DNA of 64,000 nt from Phyto melanocephala. Lineage: Eukaryota; Arthropoda; Insecta; Diptera; Rhinophoridae. The stretch spans positions 124,122,360 through 124,186,359 of the forward strand of contig OW799236.1 in assembly GCA_941918925.1 (NCBI GenBank). The letters run 5' to 3'. Numbering within the stretch: position 1 is the first letter of the stretch; each line of letters starts with the position of its first letter. Positions 47,336 through 59,890 of the stretch are shown in pieces. The notes under the pieces were generated by a model that did not search any database, was not told where the DNA came from, and worked only from the letters and a program-made list of their open reading frames with translations. A program made the position numbers and the translations under genes.

Positions 47336-49544
47336 GATTTAGTACATACATATTTGCATATACATACATACATATATTTTTATTTGTATTTATGTAGTTA
47401 AAGTAAGCTGCAGTCTCAAGTACCAGTTTAGATTTTTATAGGCACCTTATACGAGCACTTGTTTCTTAAAAAATAATAGAGTTGTATGATCTTAGTTGTG
47501 GGGTTACTAATAAAACTGTGTAGTACATATTTATCTACTATTAACGTACATACACCAACAATACATCTACCTACATACATATTTATGTAATTTTTTTTTT
47601 TTTTGAATTACTGACAAATTTGAAGCGTTAAGGTATACAAATTTAATAGGTACTAAATAATTATTAACGCAATGTTTTCAATTATTTTTTTGTTTATGCT
47701 GTTTTTGCGTATTAAATTCGAACGAAGCTTTTAAAATTCCTTGTTTTATTTATTGTACTTTCGTGTTTGTTTTGTTAATTTTATCTATTGCTTTTTAACC
47801 ACAAATTTTGTTGTAATTTTACAATAACATACGTAATTACACATGTGGTTCAGTGGATAAATAAAATGAGTGCTTCTGAGAGAGTAAAACTGTAAAAGCA
47901 TGGAAAAGAAGAGGGTGGTGAATATATATAAAAAACAGGAAACAAATAAGCCAAATGGCCTAATGATCAAGCAAACACCTAACTTTGGCATACCAGATGT
48001 TTTGTATATTTTCCTAATTTGTTTTTTACCTGCTAGATCATTGCGTAGAGTGAAATTAGATTGTTTGGAATTGTAATTATAAACTGCAATAACAATTCCG
48101 AATTAATTTGACACCATTTAACTTTTTTCTATGGGATTTTAAATCTTAACTGACTGATCTGAATCTAGTACAAAAAAAATTAATTTTTGTTATTCGAAGC
48201 ATTGTGAGAAGACTTGATAAAAATATGAAAAAAATTAAAATGATGGAAGTAAATATCTCCCATCTAGGTACAAATGGTTTTTAAAATCTTTATTTACATT
48301 TAAATCTCATTTTTACAAATAAGAAAGAATTGTGTATGTATTATTAAACCAAGTTTGAATTATAACAAACAAAAATAAATCATCTGGCAACCCTAAATAA
48401 GCTTTAAACAACAAATAGGTATGTACAAAACAAAAGAAAAATATATAAAAATACTCATAAAAAACTGCAACAACAAAAAACTTTATTGTTATTTTTATTC
48501 AAAAAAGACCGTTTGATTGACTGATAGACTGGCTGTCTGGCTGAGTGACTGACAAAAGATAAGATAGTCGCGACGTATTAATCCACGAATATTTCCGATG
48601 AGTAGGTCACTTCTTTATCTTTTGTTTTCGTTTAAATTTGCCACAAATAAGTAGGTATGTATAAAATATGTATGTTTTTTCATATTTTCAACACTTTGAT
48701 GTCAATTTACGATTATTTTACCGGGGATTAGGTATTTAAGGGCAGCAAACATTCCAATCCGTTACATTTCCATTTGCTGATGAATAGCGATTTTTCTTTA
48801 AATATTTTTTTTTATAAAAATTCCTTCACAAATATTCTCTTTTATCTTATAAATTTCTCTCCACAGTGAGCTTAAAATTGAACACTTTTAAATTTGCTTT
48901 TCTGTTTTTTTAGTTTTCTTAAAAAATTATGAACTTTTGTTATTTTTTTTTCTTTAATTTTAAACTGCTAATTCTTGAGCAAAATAAAAACTTTAATTAT
49001 GTAGGTATCGTTTTTTGTTTAATTTGCATAACTTTTTCAGTATTTTGTTTCTTTATTTTCTATTCTTCTGATTTTATAGAACATTAAAAAATTTTCCATA
49101 CCGCGTATACCACTATTAAACCCGATACTAAGCGATATGTTTGTTTAAAGAGTCGACTTGTACTGAACTACAAAAAATCTTCTGATGGGACAAAAATAAT
49201 ATATTAAAATAACAGAAACAAAAAACAAATAATAATAAAGCAGAAAAAATACAGTGTTTTTTTGTAAAATGTATGTGTAGTTTTTATTGTTTCTTGTTGC
49301 TTTTTTGTTTCTATTTATCGTTCAACTGACTCTCTTTGTCACACTCAATTTCTCTCATATTGAGAGCACAAAGATCAATAATTTATGAGATTGTTATGTT
49401 CAGTGATGCCGTTTAGGTTAATTTTTATATGTTTTAAAATTTTTTAACCCTCTAGGTACGTCGAATGTATATTTTCGTTCTTTTATGTTCCGTTTACAGA
49501 ACAAAAAAATATAATTAGCATATGTATTATTTTTACATAAATAT
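47336..49544. other. AT-rich non-coding DNA, no feature seen
   Basis: ATGT/ACAT-type short repeats occur near 47340-47400 and 47560-47590. No coding frame, RNA gene or bounded repeat was recognised. Confidence 0.45.
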
Positions 49545-49819
49545 AGGCCCATATCAGGGAACGGTTTAATTGGTCAATTTAATGCCTTTTATTCCAATCT
49601 AAAAAACGAGCCTTTTGTTGACAATTAATGTATGTACCGTTATTCAGTAAAGCAATGCATTACAGGATTCAGAAAAACGGAGTGTAACGAATGTGAATGT
49701 GTGAATGTTTTTAATTTTTTTTTATATGGAATCATATTATTTTAATGAGTTTTTACATCAATATATAATTTTATATTGTTTTCCATTAATGGCAATACAA
49801 AAGCAATAAATTTAGAAAT
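49545..49819. repeat. copy B of the 28434-29103 MITE, partial, without SINE
   Basis: ATCAGGGAACGG, AAACGAGCCTTTTGTTGACA, TTCAGAAAAACGGAGTGTAA and CGAATGTGAATG follow the order seen in copy A. Relative to A it lacks the SINE and the segment equivalent to about 28745-28915, and it is cut off where the CAGTA-MITE begins at 49820. Confidence 0.7.
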
Positions 49820-49824
49820 CAGTA

Positions 49825-51079
49825 AACCTAATTCTGTTTTTACGCGATAGATATGTTCCTCAAAAACTCGCGTAAAAAAAAATAGTGTAAAAATAGTTAT
49901 AGTATCCATATAAAAAGTGGGGATTGGTTCCACGCACACATTAAATATCAGATGAAATAAGATAACTGGTGTTTTAGACACATATTTTATTTTAACAAAA
50001 AACAATAGCAAAAATAGTTTATTAAGAAAAAGAAATCACAAAAATCATGCATCTTAAAAACATTTAAAAATCAATTTTTAATCAGTATCACATTCTGATA
50101 ACCGCATTCGTTTACGAAAGACATCAATTTCATCGCTACAAATAGTTTAAAAATCATGATCAATTGATGGTGATGGTTCAGTGATTTGAGTCACAAATTC
50201 TGTTATCGATCGTTGACTTCCAGTTTTGATAAGACTGTTATGTAGCTCACGATAATTATCCATTAAAAATTTAACATCACGTTGAAACTTCACTGCTCTT
50301 TCTTCATTAGGACCATGCTTGCGAAAATGATCGCCCAATTTGCCGCCATTTGGAGTCCTTCTTTGGAATTGGACATTTGGATGCTCTAAATGTGGATGAC
50401 CTGGTGAATTGTCTATAATCAACAGAACATTAAAATCAAGGCCTTTGTCGCTCATATAGCGCCGAACTTCCGGTAAAAAATATTTATTAAACCATTCAGT
50501 AAAAAGCTCAGTTTTTACTCAAGTCTTTTTATTAGCTTTTTATTAGGGTTTTAACAACCGATTTCCTGAAGCATTATAGCAGAATTAAAAGGTCACACGA
50601 TCTTTGCCTACTTTTAACCCACTAGCGGTTTTCTGTGCTTTGGCTACATATGTTCGACTTGGCATTCGTTTCTAGAAAAGGACTGTTTCATCCGCATTCC
50701 ACACCTGATCTGGAGTGTAGCCACCATCTTCAATTATCTTAGCAAGTTTTGCGTTTACATTACCGTTTATTAAATTTAGAAATATTTATGTATATGAGAA
50801 TATTTTTTAATATTATTCGATTTTCTAATATATTTTCGCTTTTAATATTTAAACTTGACAACACTCTTACTTTCATCTGATTTGCAGTGCTGCCAACTAT
50901 GTATTTAATTTAAAATCCTCAAAATCCGGTATAAGCACACGTTTTCTGATAAAAATACATACATTTTTAGACCGCGTAAAATCAAATCAAGTCGTGTAAA
51001 AGCAGAACGAAATGTGTTTTTTAAATCGCGTTAAATCAAATTCGCGTAAAAAAAATTCGCGTAAAATCAGAATTAGGTG
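49825..51079 (-). mobile_element. pogo/Tigger-type element, 1.25 kb, decayed
   Basis: Terminal repeats are AACCTAATTCTGTTTTTACG (left) and the complement of the right end, CACCTAATTCTGATTTTACG, with ACGCG repeats just inside. TA duplicates lie at 49823-49824 and 51080-51081. It carries a minus-strand DDE_1-type transposase relic (50147-50770). Confidence 0.85.
50147..50770 (-). pseudogene. Tigger/jerky-type (DDE_1) transposase relic
   Basis: The minus strand reads LAKIIEDGGYTPDQVWNADE, then TVLF-stop-KRMPSRTYVAKAQK, TASGLKVGKDRVT, EWFNKYFLPEVRRYM, and SDKGLDFNVLLIIDNSPGHP. NADET and LLIIDNSPGHP are the first and second catalytic motifs of the family. The stop (TAG, 50674-50672) replaces the normal Trp of LFWKRMPSRTY, and other frame breaks lie near 50515-50600. 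After HPNVQF the frame is shifted and the third acidic motif is not seen. The last 102-codon open piece starts at 50455. Confidence 0.8.
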
Positions 51080-51249
51080 TATTTATCGCTTATATGCATT
51101 TAAAATTTTGCACCTTTTTTGTTCTTATAAGCGAGAAATGCATATACAAAATAGAAATGCATTAAATCCCATAAAAAAATTTCTTATGTTGGGATGCATA
51201 TATGCGTTAAATGCAAATAAACGACGTGCATATAAGCGGTAAATACTGT

Positions 51250-54200
51250 AAGCAGAAAACGTCAGTGGTTACATTTTGTTCTGGTACATATCGCTCACTG
51301 GATGCATTAATTTATAAATATTAAATAACTTTTATAACAAAGAAGATTTTTTAAAATTTTAATCCAAAGAGGTTAAAGTTTCAAAAAATCAATTTTGAGT
51401 TGTGCCGGTACACGATAGGTGAAATAAAAAGTAAAAAACTTATGTAAAAATATGGAAGTAAACACATCAAAATATTACTTTAAATTGCCATGAAATATGT
51501 ACATATATATTTTTTGAAACCTGGTATTATTCATAGCTATAGATCTAGCGTCGTCATGATAAAGCTCGAAAAAAGGCTGAAATATTAACAATGCATTAGA
51601 AATGTTCGCTATTGAAAATGACAAGATTTGTCCATTAGAAGCAAAGTTACACATTTTAATGCCATAATAGATCATACATTTTTTTGGCATCATACAAAAC
51701 CCCATACCACCTAAAGGCATAACTAGAGGCATAGATCAGATAATTTCTTTTTTGGCAAAGGTAATATGTTTTCCTAAAAATGTTTTAAATTTATTTTTCG
51801 ATATGGTAAACAATAAATATAAGAATCTATTTTTCAATATCAAAATTTAATTCATCAGTAAAAAGTAAAGTGTATTTCCTTGTCTATATTTTATATTCTC
51901 AAAGGTTTTTAAATTGTTATTGGGCTATGGGAATAAGCCCCTGTATTCATGGACATTTGGGAAATGAATCATTATTATTATATTACAAACTGCTATTTAA
52001 AAAAAAATTAAGGTTTTTAGATGGTTTTGAAAACTGATTTTCTAATGTAATTTGTTTTTTGGCAATATTTATGCAATTTGTGAAAAAAAAACAATTGATA
52101 TCTAAAAATTGCATTACAGTGCAGTTAAAGTGAACATCCTAACTAGGAAACTGTTTTATCGGCATATGATTATCAGCTTCACTAAGTTCAAACCTAGACA
52201 TCAACCAGATGGTAAAATTGTTTTTACTAAAAAGAATAATACACTAAAATGGTAAATTTATTGGAAATATCCCAGTTTTTCAGAATTCCCTTATTTCTCA
52301 TTCTCTTTAAAAAAACTCCGCCCATATTCTCTTTAATTTTAGGAGTTTTTCACAACCACTTTTTAATTATGCATCAGAATGAATTTTTCTTTTCTATTTT
52401 TAACTTTTTTTATTTTGTCTATTTTAACGTTCTTTTGGCTCCATGTGTAGTGCCTTTAAGGCCACCCAACTGAGACGCCATATCCTCTACATGATTTAAT
52501 ATTTGAATTCTCCTTAGCACGTGATGAACAAGTATAAAGAGCAAATGGCTGCTGTTTCCGTTACCAAGGTGGGTGGAAAAATAAGCCATTGCGTTTTTGT
52601 ATGTATGGTACGTATGAATGTGTGTTACTATGTGTTAGTGGAATTGTTTTCCAACAGTTGCAGATGCTTTTAGTGAATGTTTGATTTGGTTGTGTGTATA
52701 GTAGCCAAGTATGAGTATAGTACGAATATCACAGGGAGTAGGGGAAGAAAAGTTGATTAGATGGATTTCGTTTGGTTTTTGTGTTTTTAATCACACACCA
52801 ATTTCATTTATTAAATCTTTACAACAGCAAAAAAAATAAAAATAAAGAAATAGGTACTAAGCAAAAACTTGATGCTGCTGCTAATGCTTTTGTTGGTAAT
52901 GTCGGTTAGTTGATCATCGTTCACTGCCTTTAAACAGCAACAGTAACAATATTTTATGTACCTATTTTCTGGTACTTTGTTTTTTACAAAATTATTTTCG
53001 ATTTTGTATTTGTAGGTATGCAAGATGTTTTTTATAAAGTAGTTATAAGTACGTACGTACATACATACATATGTATGTATATGTAAATGTAATTTCTAAT
53101 TTAAATTTAAATGTTTTTGTTTATGTTGTTTGCTTGATGTTTAAGTGTCACAAAAATTTGTATCTCTACCTATTATTCAGGTTATACAAATTTATGTAGG
53201 TATATATGTAAGTATGTATATGTTTGCAGTTAATATTATTCTTTACTCTACGCCAAAACAAAAAATTAAAATATTTACATTTCTCTTCCCTGAAAAAGAC
53301 ATACATACATATCGTTGGTCACTAGAAGAAAGGCAATGGGCGTTACTAGACCATTCTGGATAGTGAAATGCCCTCCAGAATTGTTTTATTTAAGAATTTT
53401 AAAAATTTAATTATTTACTTTTAATATACCCACATATAAAATTAATTAAGTTAAAGATTTTGTCCCTTCCAAAAAAAGGTTAAGTTTTTCCCACCCCTAG
53501 AAAAAAATTTGTAGCTACGCCACTGAGAAATGTCCTAACTTAACTAATTGTAACTTTACGGGTGAAGGTAAAAACGTAATAGAGACTGTATTATCATAAT
53601 GTAATTTCTTTTGTAAAATTCCTTGTAAAACTGTGATAGGTACTAGTTTTGATACTAATGGAATCAATTTTTGTGTGGAGATGTATTTATGTGAAATACA
53701 GTGGAATCACTGAAAAACTCAATTTCGTAAAAAAAGAAAAGTTAGGGCCTTTCTATTTGTGACCATCGATATGTATTTATGTTTGTTGATCGGCATTAAC
53801 AATACAGAAGAATGTCAAGTACAAATTTTCGTTTTTTTCTTCTTCTTTTTGGCGTTGTTATACTGACTTTGGGGATTCGATTATAATCAACATTTATTGA
53901 ATGATTTAATTTTGTTAATTTTTTTTTTGTACATAACGAAATTTGTTTATTGTTTGGAGAAAACTTTTTTATTATTATTTGGTTTTGAAAAAACAAAAAC
54001 AAAACACAAAAAAAAAACATTCATAATTTAATTGAAGTTTTAATTAAAATTGTCAATTTTCATTAAAAATAATTGAAGTGTATTTTAACGCACACATATA
54101 AATACATAAATAAATACATATTAGGTTGTATATAAAAATGTTTATGTTTTAGAATATAATACATTCATACATACACACGTATTTATATATTTTGATGTGT

Positions 54201-54600
54201 ATGTTGCTGAAATAAAAAAAAGCTTCGGAGAAATGTTTAAATTCAACGTTTTCTATTGATTTTTGATTGCGCAATAAAAAAAAAATTTGAAAAATTTTGT
54301 AGTAGCCCCCTTGTTTTTAAAGAATTTATAAATAAATTAAATTTAATTAAATTTTGTTTTTTAAAGAAATTATTTAATAAAGATTTTTTAAATTAAAAAA
54401 TCATTATGTGGGAATCGAATGATTGAAAACATTTTTTTTATTTTACACAACCGAGCCCATAGGGTAATATATGGTTGACAAAGGCTACTTTCAATTTATC
54501 GAAAATTAAAAAATGTACAATATGTAAATTATTTTATAAGTAAATTTAGAATTTATTAAAAATTTTCTACAAATGATAATTTTTTTTTCCAAATTATGTA
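51250..54600. other. non-coding DNA, no feature seen
   Basis: Mainly AT-rich. The part at about 52490-52760 is less AT-rich and non-repetitive to the eye. Short ACAT/ATGT runs lie near 53040-53090 and 53190-53220. No gene was recognised. Confidence 0.45.
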
Positions 54601-54602
54601 CA

Positions 54603-55327
54603 TACACACAAAGAAAAAATATGGTTGTGGCAACCATAATCGAAGAGCAACATACTATGATTGAATTGTATGATTATCGTTAAAACATATAATGGTTACC
54701 AGTTATCATTATTATGTTTAATTAAAGTATCATTCAATAATCATATATATGACTACAATTGAAATCAACAATCTTTGCTTTTAACAGCAAATTATTGTCT
54801 TTTGCTGTAACATACACATATTGATTGTACTTACCAATTTAATTGGAATTTTTATACCAAATTTTTTAAATTTTCTCGTTTATTTGTAAATTTTCTTTAA
54901 CTTTTCAAAAGTTTTGTTCATTTTTGGACATCTCAAATCTTCAAAATAAAAAAAATGTATTCAGCAAGAAAACGAACAGTTGAAATCAAATTATTATTAA
55001 AAAAAATTATAGCTTGATTAATTTGTAATCATACTGTTTGTAATCATACTGTAATGATTATTTGTAATTTTTAATGCTTTTGAATATAATGTTATTTTTG
55101 TCGTCAACATTTTTTTAAATCATACTATTTTTAAGTGATAACCATTTTGAAATTTTTACAAAAAGTAATCATTAAATGATACAATTCAAACTTGATTATC
55201 GTGACAAAATATATGATGAAATGAAACAAAAATAACTATTACTTGTTTTCGACAACCAACTATTGTTATAGAAACTATAATATGACTGTCGTGATCATGT
55301 CGTAACCATGGTTTTTCTTTGCGTGTA
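54603..55327. mobile_element. MITE with TIR TACACRCAAAGAAAAA
   Basis: TACACACAAAGAAAAA at 54603 and the complement of the right end (TACACGCAAAGAAAAA, from 55327) match, followed in both arms by ATGGTT. The interior is AT-rich with many ATGATTAT-like motifs in both orientations and no coding frame. The terminal pattern resembles the 1 kb elements at 59891 and 61759. Confidence 0.7.
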
Positions 55328-55599
55328 CTTAGTTACGAGTATCATACATTTTTAATCAAAAAAGTTATTAAATTAAATTATTTTTTTGTAAACAAAACCT
55401 AAATACAAACATAAGTACATATGTATATGATGATTTCTTGAAAACTTCCATTAATTAAAGGGTTTATTGAAAGTATTCGATAAAAAGATTTGAAAATATC
55501 TAAAACTATGGAAATTTTAAATTAAATTGAAGTAAGTAATTGAAAATTACCTAAAGCTAATATGTTAAAATTAAGAATCTTTTGAAAATAAGCAAATAT

Positions 55600-55800
55600 T
55601 AGTTTCATGGGTATTTTTACTGCGGAAGCTCTAGCTATAAAGTTAGCCACTGAGCACCACTCTAAACCAAAAGAAAAGACATTCTATTATATGTACTGAT
55701 ACTATGTCGACAATATCAGGCTGTGAAAACGTGAAAAGTTCAAGACATTTAGCCTGTTAAATTCCAAATAGTTTATTAAACATCCAAAAGTCCGACCAAG
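55600..55800 (+). pseudogene. non-LTR retrotransposon RNase H fragment
   Basis: The plus strand reads GIFTAEALAIKLATEHHSK immediately before a degraded TDS-like stretch, matching the RNase H block (F-x-A-E-x-x-A-I) of Jockey/I-type ORF2. Stops follow within 30 codons. It is an isolated scrap. Confidence 0.5.
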
Positions 55801-55946
55801 GTCGAACATCAGCCATTAAACTTGGCCCTGGGGGAACATTCCATTCCAACATCACTTAACAATATAATAATTATTTAACAAAAATTAAGAAAATATTTGC
55901 CAAATGTGAACGTAGCTTATAATTACTTATTATAATTAAAAGATTA

Positions 55947-56095
55947 ACTGCCTGTTCAACGATGTCGAAAGAAAACACAAGCGTACAAATACGTTGGAAA
56001 CAAAAACAAATTTTTAGTTTTTGTTGTTGTTTTCAATATATTTGTACGAATAAAAGTTCGCTTGTGTTTTCTTTCGACATCGTTGAACAGGCAGT
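55947..56095. mobile_element. 149-bp inverted-repeat MITE (ACTGCCTGTTCAACG)
   Basis: ACTGCCTGTTCAACGATG continuing to CACAAGCG (about 37 nt) at the left is matched perfectly in inverted orientation at the right, with weaker pairing further in (GTACAAATA, AACAAAAAC). The loop is short, so the unit is largely a hairpin. Flanks are TTA and AAA; no clear duplication. Confidence 0.75.
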
Positions 56096-56099
56096 AAAT

Positions 56100-57070
56100 A
56101 TTTTGTTGTATTGGAACAAATTTTATTAAAAATCAATTTTCTTTGTATTGTAAGATACCCTGGACAGTTGATTAGATAAGAAACAGAAGATATTGCATGA
56201 AATAATCACTCTAGCCCTTTCTGGAACACGGACTAGTAGCTTTAAAATAGTTTTTTAATAATTCTTCAAACACAAAAAAAATATTATAATTTTGTATCAA
56301 AATTTTTTTCCAAAAATTCAAAGAAACTTAAAACGGCTATATCTCCGTTAATAAGCGATAAATAGAGAAAATAAGCTTTATATAACATTTGTTGAAAGCA
56401 TTACTTAATACAATTATCTGAAATCATCATGGCGGAGAGACTCTTTAGACTAAATTTTTATACAATCATGTCTCGTTAAAAGGTGCATAATTAAAATAAT
56501 AAGGAAAAAACTTAATATCTAATATTTTTGCATCTCAATTGGAAGGAATTTAAGCTGGAAACTTTTAGGTTCTACAAATTTTCTTCAGCAAAATTGTGAC
56601 TACTTGTTGATGGCCACCTCAATTATGTAAATGGGATTTCGAAATTCGTGAATGTACGTTGATTATAGAGATCGAGAATTCTAAAATCAATATTCGACTT
56701 ATTGCCGAAATATAACCTGACTTAAGATATATACACGAAAGCCGGCTTTACGCTGGGTCTCCACGCACTCGTACTGTGGCAATATTCTGAAGGTTTCAAT
56801 AAATCGGATAGATAATTTGTTTGTACTAATAATTTTTTTCGGGTGTATATAAATTCTACTGGTTATATTGAGTAAAAATTTTTTTTTATTTTTATTTATC
56901 CTTAGAAAATTTCATTTATTTTATTGTCAGGGAAAATATTTTAATTCAGAAATTTTCATTAATAATTAAAGAAACTCAAATTGAGTTGATCATAAGAAAA
57001 GTATAGCAAATTCCATCTAAAGCTATACAGACAGTCATCATCGACAAATTCTTCTGCGTTTTCGTACAGT
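56100..57070. other. non-coding DNA, no feature seen
   Basis: No bounded repeat or gene was recognised. The stretch at 56640-56790 is less AT-rich but has no sustained frame. Confidence 0.4.
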
Positions 57071-57073
57071 GTA

Positions 57074-57884
57074 AAAGGGTCCGCCATCTAACGTTTATTT
57101 TTTCAACTAGTGCTTATTTGTGAATGGTAACACTTAGCTCATGTCTGATTTGACAGATAATTAGTTTTATCCTTCCGCTGAACGAATATAGTTGTGTATA
57201 CGCTTAAACAACGCTGGGAAATATTGCGACATTACTTTGGCCAATTTTGCCAAAAAAAATCATCTTTTCAGATGAAGCTCACTTTGATCTTAGCGGGTAT
57301 GTAAACAAGCAAAATTGTCGCATTTGGGGCACAGAAAACCCGCACGCATACATTGAAAAGCCGATACACTCAAAACTAGTCACTGTTTGGTGCGGATTTC
57401 GCTCCAGAGGCATAATTGGGCAATTTTTCTTCGAAAATGAGCAAGGAGTGGCCGTTACAGTCAATGGCAATCTTTATCGGGCCATGTTGAACGAATTTTT
57501 GTTCACACAAATTGGAGAAGAGGATATTGGCAACATTTGGTTTTAACAGGACGGCGCTACGTGTCACACAGCCGAAGCTACACTCGATGTTTTGCGCCCT
57601 GTTTTTGAAGATCGCATTATCATCCGCAGAGCTGATGTCGTTTGGCCACCTCGGAGCTGCGATTTGACACCGTTGGATTATTATTTGTGGGGTGCCGTCA
57701 AAGATAAGTGTTACGCCAACAAGCCAAAGACAATTGACGCTTTAAGGGTTAATATTCGTTTATTATATTATTTTCCATTATTAACCGGAAGGATTGTACT
57801 TTCAAATAAAAAAAGGAATTTGAGAAAATATTCAGTAGCTTTTTTTATAGGATTTAAAAAGAAAAGTTATTTGGCGGACCCTTT
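57074..57884 (+). mobile_element. rosa-like (DD41D-type) mariner element, internally deleted
   Basis: Terminal repeats are AAAGGGTCCGCCATCTAAC at the left and the complement of the right end, AAAGGGTCCGCCAAATAAC. TA is present at 57072-57073. The element is 0.81 kb against the usual roughly 1.3 kb; the missing part removes most of the DNA-binding domain and the C-terminus. The transposase remnant is described separately. Confidence 0.85.
57194..57759 (+). pseudogene. rosa-like transposase, deleted and with an in-frame stop
   Basis: The first remnant, VYTLKQRWEILRHYF (57194-57238), is the extreme N-terminal helix; the sequence then jumps with a frameshift to KKIIFSDEAHFDLSGYVN. The catalytic core is otherwise clear: FSDEAHF (first Asp), WCGFRSRGIIGQFFFENEQG, QDGATCHTAEATL (second Asp) and DLTPLDYYLWGAVKDKCY (third Asp). 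I count 41 residues between the second and third Asp, the rosa (DD41D) spacing. A TAA at 57544-57546 replaces the Gln before QDGA. After DALRVNIR the family C-terminus is absent. Confidence 0.85.
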
Positions 57885-57889
57885 AGTTT

Positions 57890-59890
57890 CTACCTAAGAG
57901 TCTCTAGTAACTGATTCATTTTTTTTTTATTTGGGAACACACTACAACCAAGCCCCCCCCCCCAACGACGAGCACAACCGGAACTATTAGGTAGCCCCGT
58001 TACCATAATAGAACACCTATATATGAAGAATCGTACTTCAACTGAATCTTTATATTTTCTTTCTCTCTCTTATAGGAAAATCACATGGGATCTATGGTCT
58101 CTAGGTGGATCAGCCAATAACTGTGGTTCTCATTAACGCTATTGGCCTTATGTCCCTAAATCTAATTTTGAAAGGAGCCCCTGGCTAATATTTTTCAGAG
58201 GTAATTAAACGCCTCAATAAAAAATTCATTCATTAAAAACGTTTTCTTTTTAGATTTTATTTAACATAAATTGATAAACATTACGTTGAGTGAATGAGTG
58301 AAGTAAATTAATCAACGAAACAAGGTATAGTAAACCAAAGGTGGTGGCGGCTGTACGAGGGACTACAAACAAACATACACATACAGACATAAATATTTAT
58401 GGTTGTATAAACAAAAAACTTAAATAAATAATGTAAATGTTGCAAAGAGAGTGTCGTTTAGAAAATAGCAACCATCAGAAAAACTTCCAAGAAGAAGTGA
58501 AAGGCGGGAATGAATAACATGTTGGCAGAGTTGAGTTAATATCTTTTCCTTTAATTTTTAAAAATTTGAATACAATTTAACGGGGTTTATAACAAGAAAA
58601 GAATGTAATAACAAGTACTCGTGTGTGAGCCTTAAATGGTTCTTTATTCGTGTTTTTTTTTTCTTTTGCTCTGCTCCTTTTCCATCTTGTGCACAAGGCG
58701 AATGTGATTATTTCTTTTTATTATACAATTTAGTTTTCGTGTGTGTATAATTTATAATTTTTTTATCTTGTTTGGGCCATAAAGAAATGGCTACTGCGTG
58801 GTAAAGAAGTTATTGGTTGGGTGGGTGTTTTGCCTGCCTGCCTGCCCAACTGCTGCTGGCTGGTCTGTATGAATTTGTTTTATTTTCTTTTTATTTTTCG
58901 TTATTTCCGGTTGCCATTTAATATCGTTTAAGTTACCTTCTTCTTTATACTCTCCAGCTGGTCTTGCCTTTTTTTTTTTTTTAATTTTCTTTCTTTTGCT
59001 CTGCATATAAAATGAAATAAAATTTGATTCCAAGCATGGATGATGGAGAGGTTATGGCGGAGTGGGCTGGTTGAAATAAATGGAGAAAATGAAATTGATG
59101 TTATTTATATGAGCACTTGACGCGCTAAATTGCCTGGCAAAGCTACTTTCTTTTGCACAACTTTAGCTTTAATGGAAAATAATTAATTTCATAGTGCCGC
59201 TGCTGTTGGTTACTCACAATGTGTATACTGGCTGGTGAGTGTGTATAATAATGCTTTAGCCATACACTGTGTGCAAAATAAATGTAACAGTTTGTTTGGT
59301 TATGCGAATATGGAACACTGCTGTGGCCAATGAATTATGGGATATAACAACTCCAACCACCAACTACATATTTAGTACTGGCATAGCAAGCAAGTACATT
59401 AAATTACAAAACTCTAGTTAAATTGTTTTGCAATATGACCGACCGACTGTTACATACTCACTTGTATAATCTCGCGTAATGTTGCATGCATATGGATGTG
59501 TATGTTTTGTCTCTGGAAATTCGGCCACCATTATCACCACACTATCATCTTCTTTAGTAGAGAGGCCTGTTTTGCTTTCAATTTGGTAAATTGTTTTAAA
59601 ATTGTTTTTCAAACTTTTGTGCTCCTATGGCAGGTTGAAAAGGAATTATAACGTTTAATTAAAGAAATTGATATCGAAATCTATATCAATATCAATCACG
59701 GCAACAAATACAACAATACAAAAACAACTGGCATTTTTTAATGTTACACGCAAGAACAAAAATTTTTTTCTTTTTGTTAATTTACCTCTTTGAAATTTGT
59801 TAAAACATTCGTATTATTTATTGTTGACAAACAATAACAAAATAAATTTTGAAAGTTACACAGGTAATGGGAATTAAAAAAAACAACCTA
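57890..59890. other. probable single-copy non-coding DNA
   Basis: A C11 run lies at 57953-57963 and a (TGCC)n repeat at 58831-58846. The stretch 58330-59640 is less AT-rich than most of the window and shows no recognised transposon, making it a candidate for conserved regulatory DNA. No protein-like frame was found. Confidence 0.4.

Larger units (their letters stand above)
49820..51248. mobile_element. ~170-bp MITE (TIR CAGTATTTA-CGCTTATATG) split by a Tigger-type element
   Basis: The right end is the complement of CAGTATTTACCGCTTATATG (51248-51229). The left copy of this end is broken: CAGTA remains at 49820-49824 and TTTATCGCTTATATGC resumes at 51082, with the pogo-type element exactly between. 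Joining them across one TA restores the terminus to within one base of the right end. The remaining MITE is about 170 bp. Confidence 0.75.

Noticed and set aside
51012..51242. 76-codon plus-strand frame
   Set aside because: It straddles the Tigger terminus and the MITE remnant, so it cannot be a natural gene.
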